Shown here one piece after another: positions 7,434 to 11,135 of a stretch of DNA of 11,135 bases; the stretch's first letter is position 1; each line of letters starts with the position of its first letter. Under the pieces are notes generated by a model, which was given only the letters and a program-made list of their open reading frames with translations, had not been told where the DNA came from and did not search any database. The stretch comes from a bacterium. GTDB taxonomy: Bacteria; UBP13; UBA5359. Location of the stretch: NCBI GenBank assembly GCA_028685295.1, contig JAQUEL010000067.1, forward strand, positions 1 through 11,135, in the 5' to 3' direction. Position numbers and translations under genes: made by a program.

Positions 7434-7847
7434 ATGCATCTGATAATTGACGGCTATGGAGTGGACCCGGAAAAAGCTAACGATCTGAATTTTATTTTCG
7501 ATGTCTTGGATAGAACACCGGATGAAATAGGCATGACTAAAATAATGCCGCCGTATGTCTTCCGTTATTGCGGTGTCCAGGAACAGGACATGGGTATATC
7601 GGGCATCGTCTTAATCGCAGAAAGCCATATCAGCATTCATACCTTCCCCGTGCACGGTCATATAAATATAGATATTTTTTCATGTAAAGAATTTGATGCC
7701 GAAGCTATGATCGATGCCATGCGTCGTAATTTTAACGCCACTCATGTGGAAACACATGTACTTAAGCGAGGCCTGGAGTATCTTCCCGGTAGAGAGGAGA
7801 AAACCTGTGCGCTTGCATCATCCCGTGGAACCGTTGTTACCGTATAA
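7434..7847 (+). CDS. speD: SpeD-family pyruvoyl-dependent decarboxylase (AdoMet decarboxylase or arginine/ornithine decarboxylase)
   Basis: Self-processing decarboxylase. The proenzyme is cut between E63 and S64 (AESHISIHTFP), and the serine becomes the pyruvoyl cofactor. The protein has 137 residues, the usual length of the bacterial/archaeal class 1B enzyme. By comparison with Thermotoga SpeD, the expected residues are all present: S56, S64, H69 and C84 (IFSCKEFD). Start: ATG at 7434 has GGAGG five bases upstream; an in-frame TTG at 7359 lies inside the promoter. Classical role: AdoMet to decarboxylated AdoMet for spermidine synthesis. However, no spermidine synthase lies nearby, and an agmatinase-family gene follows in the operon. 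SpeD homologues that decarboxylate arginine or ornithine are known, so substrate is open. The next gene begins inside this one, overlapping by 41 nt. Confidence 0.92.
   Translation: MHLIIDGYGVDPEKANDLNFIFDVLDRTPDEIGMTKIMPPYVFRYCGVQEQDMGISGIVLIAESHISIHTFPVHGHINIDIFSCKEFDAEAMIDAMRRNFNATHVETHVLKRGLEYLPGREEKTCALASSRGTVVTV
7795..7799 (+). promoter_or_regulatory. Ribosome binding site of the DHS-like gene, inside speD
   Basis: AGGAG seven bases before the GTG at 7807. It lies within the speD coding region and decides a start that overlaps speD by 41 nt, in preference to an in-frame ATG at 7714 that would add 31 residues with no family resemblance. Confidence 0.7.
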
Positions 7848-8814
7848 AAAGACCGATGACCTGGTCAAGGCTATGGGCAAGGGCTCTTTCCAGGCTCGCT
7901 CGACGGGTGATGCCTTGAAAGTCTGGAAAAGCATGCTGTCCGATAATACGGTCATCATGCTCGGCCTGGCCGGGGCTATGGTACCTGGGGGCATGCGCAG
8001 GATAATAGCCTATTTGATCAGAGAGAGGCTGATAGATTGCCTGGTCAGTACCGGTGCCAACCTCTTTCATGACCTGCACGAGATCCGCGGTCTTCGTCAC
8101 TGGCAGGGAGACCCCTTGGCAGATGATACCATGCTGCGCGAAGAGGGCATCGATAGAATATACGACACCTATGCCGACGATAATGAATTCCTGTCCGATG
8201 ATGCCTGTATAGCCGCTTTTGCCCGAAAGCTGGATCGCAGCCGCCCTTATACCACCAGAGAGTTCTTTTATTTGCTGGGGCAACACCTGGCAGCCGAATA
8301 CCGAGAGGACGGCATTCTAACATCTGCGGCTGCAGCCGATGTACCTGTCTACTGCCCGGCTATGGGCGACAGCAGTTACGGTTTGGCTATGGCTGCTGAT
8401 AAAGAATTAATAAAAAAACCTCTGCTCTTTGATGTGCTGAAGGATGTCCGTGAATCGGCGGCCATTGCCTGTGCCGCTGAAGCTAGTGCGGTGATCTATA
8501 TCGGCGGCGGCACGCCGAAAAACTTTATTCAGCAAACTGAGGTCTATGCCTTGATAACGGGGCAGAATGCGGAAGGACATCGCTATGCCGTCCAAATAAC
8601 AGCCGATGCTCCACACTGGGGAGGATTGAGCGGATGCACTTTCAATGAGGCCCAATCCTGGGGCAAGATCTCCAAACAAGCTGCTACAGCTACCGTCTAT
8701 GCCGATGCTACACTTGCCCTGCCGTTGATCGTCAGTGCGCTTTCCTGCGAAGAGGAGCTGATAAAGAGAAGAGCTCGCCCCAGTTTAATGGAAAAGGGAC
8801 GTCTCAAGCTTTGA
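7807..8814 (+). CDS. Deoxyhypusine-synthase-like protein (candidate homospermidine synthase)
   Basis: NAD-dependent aminobutyl-transferase family. Eukaryotic and archaeal deoxyhypusine synthase (DHS) moves the aminobutyl group of spermidine to a lysine of eIF5A. Bacteria lack eIF5A, so a small-molecule acceptor such as putrescine (giving homospermidine) is more likely. The protein has 335 residues. Seen: DDLVKAMGKGSFQARS near the N-terminus; MLGLAGAMVPGGMRR; STGANLFHDLHE; VPVYCPAMGDSSYGLA; IYIGGGTPKNFIQQ; and NEAQSWGKI with the expected catalytic lysine K287 and W285. YADATLALPL follows, matching the DHS C-terminus. The human KHHI segment with the active-site histidine reads PKNFI here, as in other bacterial DHS-like proteins as I recall them. 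GTG start at 7807. Its TGA overlaps the speB TTG start. The context ties it to polyamine metabolism. Confidence 0.88.
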   Translation: MRLHHPVEPLLPYKKTDDLVKAMGKGSFQARSTGDALKVWKSMLSDNTVIMLGLAGAMVPGGMRRIIAYLIRERLIDCLVSTGANLFHDLHEIRGLRHWQGDPLADDTMLREEGIDRIYDTYADDNEFLSDDACIAAFARKLDRSRPYTTREFFYLLGQHLAAEYREDGILTSAAAADVPVYCPAMGDSSYGLAMAADKELIKKPLLFDVLKDVRESAAIACAAEASAVIYIGGGTPKNFIQQTEVYALITGQNAEGHRYAVQITADAPHWGGLSGCTFNEAQSWGKISKQAATATVYADATLALPLIVSALSCEEELIKRRARPSLMEKGRLKL

Positions 8815-9686
8815 AAATACTTCCGCCGGATCTCTGCTTTGGGCAGATTCCTTCTCCTTATTCAGATTATGACCATGCCGGCATAGTAGTCATTCCTGTA
8901 CCATATGAAGCCACCACCACATATATGCAGGGAACCGGTCAAGGCCCTCAAGCTATCCTGAATGCCTCATCTCAAGTAGAGCTGTATGATGAAGAGCTTA
9001 AGCTGGAACCCTATCGTAAAGGTATCGCCACGCTTGATGCCTTAAGACTGCCCTCTACTCCGAAGGATGCTTTACTAGCTATCGAGGAGACTATAAGAGA
9101 GACCCTGAATAACAAAAAGCTTCCTTTTATGCTGGGCGGGGAACACACCGTCACATTGGCAGGTATTAGGGCCTGCAAATCATATTTTGGGAGTTTGGGG
9201 ATCATACATCTTGATGCGCATGCCGATCTGCGTGACAGCTATCTGGGTGAATACGTCAGTCACGCTACCGTTTTAAGGCGTTCTTCGGAGATATGCCCTG
9301 CCCTAGGCCTGGGCATAAGAAGTATGAGTGTAGAAGAAGCGGAATTTCTTGGCTCTGCCGGCCATGTCGTCATCATGGCTGCTGCCGAGATGCTGACCGA
9401 AGCTAACTGGCTTCCTAAGCTGTCTGCCCTACCGGACACCATCTATCTGACTATTGATATCGATGTTTTGGACCCGTCAGAGATGCCGGCTGTGGGCACG
9501 CCGGAACCCGGAGGTTTACACTGGCATGATCTGCTGACCATCTTGAAAGCAATTGCAAAAACCAAGAGGATCGCGGCCGCGGATATTGTAGAACTCTGCC
9601 CACCGGCGGGACCGGCCTATGCATCCTTTACCGCCGCTAAATTGGCATATCGCCTTATGGGATATCTTCCCACACCAGAACAATAA
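8811..9686 (+). CDS. speB: Agmatinase-family ureohydrolase
   Basis: Binuclear manganese hydrolase of the arginase/agmatinase family, expected to split agmatine into putrescine and urea; aminopropylagmatine is an alternative substrate known in the Thermus-type pathway. The protein has 291 residues, typical agmatinase length. Seen metal ligands: H112 (GGEHTVT), D135, H137 and D139 (LDAHADLR), D216 and D218 (TIDIDVLDP). H151 lies after EYVS, and PAVGTPEPGGL holds E232, expected to bind the guanidine end. Start: TTG at 8811, overlapping the previous stop (TTGA), with only a distant GGGA upstream; translation is probably coupled. Last gene of the rightward operon; it ends 22 nt from a converging gene with no clear terminator hairpin between them. 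Confidence 0.9.
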   Translation: MKILPPDLCFGQIPSPYSDYDHAGIVVIPVPYEATTTYMQGTGQGPQAILNASSQVELYDEELKLEPYRKGIATLDALRLPSTPKDALLAIEETIRETLNNKKLPFMLGGEHTVTLAGIRACKSYFGSLGIIHLDAHADLRDSYLGEYVSHATVLRRSSEICPALGLGIRSMSVEEAEFLGSAGHVVIMAAAEMLTEANWLPKLSALPDTIYLTIDIDVLDPSEMPAVGTPEPGGLHWHDLLTILKAIAKTKRIAAADIVELCPPAGPAYASFTAAKLAYRLMGYLPTPEQ

Positions 9687-9708
9687 GCTCTTCTCTCTTA
9701 CTCCCTTT

Positions 9709-10893
9709 TTATGCTCCGAATAATCGTTTTGCTCTGCTAAAAAGCGTTCCTCGCTTCTGCTCACCAGCAGTCTGTGCATCCTCACCATGAAGAACAATCC
9801 GGGCGATTTTCGCCACGCTTTTACTTATTTCGTTTTCAGGTTGCGTTAAGACAAAGGGCTGTCCATGATTGGCTGCCTTGACTACGCATTCACCACCGCT
9901 TGGCATTTGAGCGATAAAGCGTTCTCCTAATAGATTCTCCGCATCCTCTACCCGAACCCCGAGATCCTTACTGGTGGCCCTGTTCAATATCAGCTCGATT
10001 TTGCTCTTATCGTAACCCAATGAAGCCATTATTTCCAAACAGGTACGGGTATTACGCAAAGCCAGCAGTTCCAACGATGTCACTAAAAGGATATTGTTCG
10101 AACAATCCAAAGCAGCCAACATATTATCATTAAGATTGGAAGAGCTGTCTATCACTACCAAATACCCGTTCTTCTTTAAAGCGCCGATAATACTTCTTAT
10201 GTCTCTATCGGATACCCGTTCGCTATCTTCCGGACGCTGTGAAGCCGGTAATACCCTTATTCCTGAGGAATGTCTCATTAGAAAGCTTTCGAGAAATTCG
10301 TTATCAAGATTATCTATCCTGGAAAGCAGGTCTATAATAGTTCTGGCGGGAGATAAATTCAACATTAGATCGACACCGGGAAATTGAAGATTCAGGTCCG
10401 CCAATACGACTTTTCGCCCAAATTGCTTGGTAAACATAATGGCCAGATTTACAGCCAGCATCGTTTTACCTATACCGCCCGATGGGCTGTATACAGTAAC
10501 AACATGACCTTTCGATGTCTGCTCCGTACTCTTATCCTTGGATATAATATCTCGGCTGGAAGCAAGAATAACAGCCTTTTTTAAGGCATAAAGAAGACTG
10601 GCCGCATCCATCGGCTGTGGCAAAAAATCAATTGCACCCAACATTAAAGCACGTTCTAAATCATCCGGGCAACCATAAGCTATCAATCTACCTTGGTCCA
10701 ATTCACCATTCTTAAAGGCCTTTTCCGCATCGCTTGCCGAGGCCATAATCAAATCATATCCGCCGGTAAATTGTTTTGTTCCATCCTGACTGCTGTAAAC
10801 GGTTATTTCGGCATCGATCTGTTCTGGAAGAGCTTCCAGATCATTTGTGCCGAGCGTACCGTCATTTATAATGGAGATACGCATCCTTTTCAC
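9709..10893 (-). CDS. TadZ/CpaE-like MinD-family ATPase with degenerate receiver domain
   Basis: ParA/MinD-family P-loop ATPase of the kind that places Tad/Flp pilus machinery (TadZ/CpaE), probably cytoplasmic or membrane-associated. The protein has 394 residues. Residues 1 to about 112 form a receiver-like domain: YDLIMA with D47 at the usual phosphorylation strand, and GAIDFLPQPMDAASLL at the end, where the receiver lysine is glutamine. Residues 129-370 form the ATPase: P-loop SPSGGIGKT (136-144), switch DLNLQFPGVD (166-175) and Walker B YLVVIDSSS (244-252). The signature lysine expected before GG is S138. The tail is basic (SRAKRLFGA), possibly a membrane contact. Start: GTG at 10893 with GAGG upstream; ATG at 10884 lacks spacing. 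No other Tad genes are in view. CpaE-like is a family call, not proof of a pilus role. Confidence 0.8.
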   Translation of the reverse strand: MKRMRISIINDGTLGTNDLEALPEQIDAEITVYSSQDGTKQFTGGYDLIMASASDAEKAFKNGELDQGRLIAYGCPDDLERALMLGAIDFLPQPMDAASLLYALKKAVILASSRDIISKDKSTEQTSKGHVVTVYSPSGGIGKTMLAVNLAIMFTKQFGRKVVLADLNLQFPGVDLMLNLSPARTIIDLLSRIDNLDNEFLESFLMRHSSGIRVLPASQRPEDSERVSDRDIRSIIGALKKNGYLVVIDSSSNLNDNMLAALDCSNNILLVTSLELLALRNTRTCLEIMASLGYDKSKIELILNRATSKDLGVRVEDAENLLGERFIAQMPSGGECVVKAANHGQPFVLTQPENEISKSVAKIARIVLHGEDAQTAGEQKRGTLFSRAKRLFGA

Positions 10894-10922
10894 TCAATCG
10901 CCTCATTCCTTAGTACATATAG

Positions 10923-10950
10923 ACTTAAATAATATCACTTAAATAGTATC
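10923..10950 (-). repeat. Tandem 14-bp direct repeat in the leader of the TadZ-like gene
   Basis: Two head-to-tail copies on the minus strand, GATACTATTTAAGT then GATATTATTTAAGT, differing at one base. They lie 30-57 nt before the GTG start, downstream of the best predicted promoter. Such spacing places two sites about 1.3 helical turns apart, suggestive of an operator for a dimeric regulator. Each copy also contains a TATNAT-like -10 element, so an alternative promoter is possible. Confidence 0.6.
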
Positions 10951-10974
10951 GGTTCATAATGCCGTACAAGGCTA

Positions 10975-11003
10975 ATTTTAGGCTATTGAAGAATAAAATG
11001 CAA
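10975..11003 (-). promoter_or_regulatory. Candidate promoter of the TadZ-like gene
   Basis: On the minus strand TTGCAT (10998-11003) and TAAAAT (10975-10980), 17 bp apart. The -10 is good, the -35 modest. The transcript would start near 10968 and include the 14-bp tandem repeat in its leader. Confidence 0.45.
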
Positions 11004-11013
11004 ACAAGGGAAG

Positions 11014-11023
11014 AAAAAAATAT
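11014..11023 (-). terminator. U-tract directly after the 5S rRNA
   Basis: The minus strand reads ATA followed by seven T just after the 5S 3' end (CCGCCGGG). No separate hairpin precedes it; the closing helix of 5S rRNA itself could act as the stem. Weak as a terminator call. Confidence 0.3.
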
Positions 11024-11135
11024 CCCGGCGGCGACTTACTTTCCCAATGAGTTTCCCCATCAGTATCATCAGCCCTGGAGAGCTTAACTACCGTGTTCGG
11101 TATGGGAACGGGTGTTGCCTCTCCGGTATGGCCAC
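11022..11135 (-). rRNA. rrf: 5S ribosomal RNA, 5' end cut by the window edge
   Basis: The minus strand contains the conserved 5S core, including ACACCCGTTCCCATACCGAA, then CACGGTAGTTAAGCTCTCC, and ends GTCGCCGCCGGG, whose closing helix would pair with the first bases of the gene. About 112-114 nt are present; roughly five bases at the 5' end lie past the right edge. It is probably the last gene of an rRNA operon entering from the right, on the same strand as the TadZ-like gene 130 nt downstream. The exact 3' end is uncertain by a few bases. Confidence 0.95.

Noticed and set aside
7714-7806. Longer N-terminus for the DHS-like protein from ATG 7714
   Set aside because: The extra 31 residues are the speD coding sequence in another frame, and the GTG at 7807 has a well-spaced AGGAG and a family-like N-terminus.
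9687-9708. Bidirectional terminator between speB and the TadZ-like gene
   Set aside because: The 22 nt are pyrimidine-rich with a T-run but no inverted repeat that could form a stem.
10940-11000. Hairpin formed by GGCTAATTTTAGGCT
   Set aside because: The two AGGCTA units are direct, not inverted, so no stable stem forms.

Overview
The window looks like chromosomal DNA of an anaerobic, Clostridia-like Firmicute of middling GC. This rests on the GatCAB amidotransferase, the archaeal-type two-subunit LeuCD dehydratase, a TadZ/CpaE-like ATPase, strong purine-rich ribosome binding sites with GTG and TTG starts, and the type of 5S rRNA. Genus cannot be read from the sequence.

Layout. Positions 1-6345 hold one leftward operon. 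A sigma-A-type promoter at 6340-6368 drives gatC, gatA, gatB, leuC, leuD and a DNA methyltransferase whose last residues lie beyond the left edge. gatB/leuC and leuC/leuD are joined by stop/start contacts, so tRNA-dependent amidation and a LeuCD-family dehydratase share one transcript. Positions 6375-7366 are a scar of dead genes: a 5'-truncated VapC-like PIN toxin, a frameshifted and internally deleted transposase fused to it, and a possible second transposase tail.

Positions 7347-9686 hold a compact rightward polyamine operon with its own strong promoter: a SpeD-type pyruvoyl decarboxylase, a deoxyhypusine-synthase-like protein, and an agmatinase-family ureohydrolase. No aminopropyltransferase (SpeE) is present. 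One reading is arginine to agmatine (a SpeD homologue that decarboxylates arginine), agmatine to putrescine (SpeB), then putrescine to homospermidine (DHS-like). The classical reading keeps SpeD as an AdoMet decarboxylase with SpeE encoded elsewhere. This is the most interesting system in the window.

Positions 9709-11135 run leftward again: a partial 5S rRNA at the right edge, a U-tract, a leader with a tandem 14-bp direct repeat, and a TadZ/CpaE-like ATPase whose P-loop lacks the usual signature lysine. It meets the polyamine operon tail to tail. No CRISPR array, tRNA or riboswitch was recognised.
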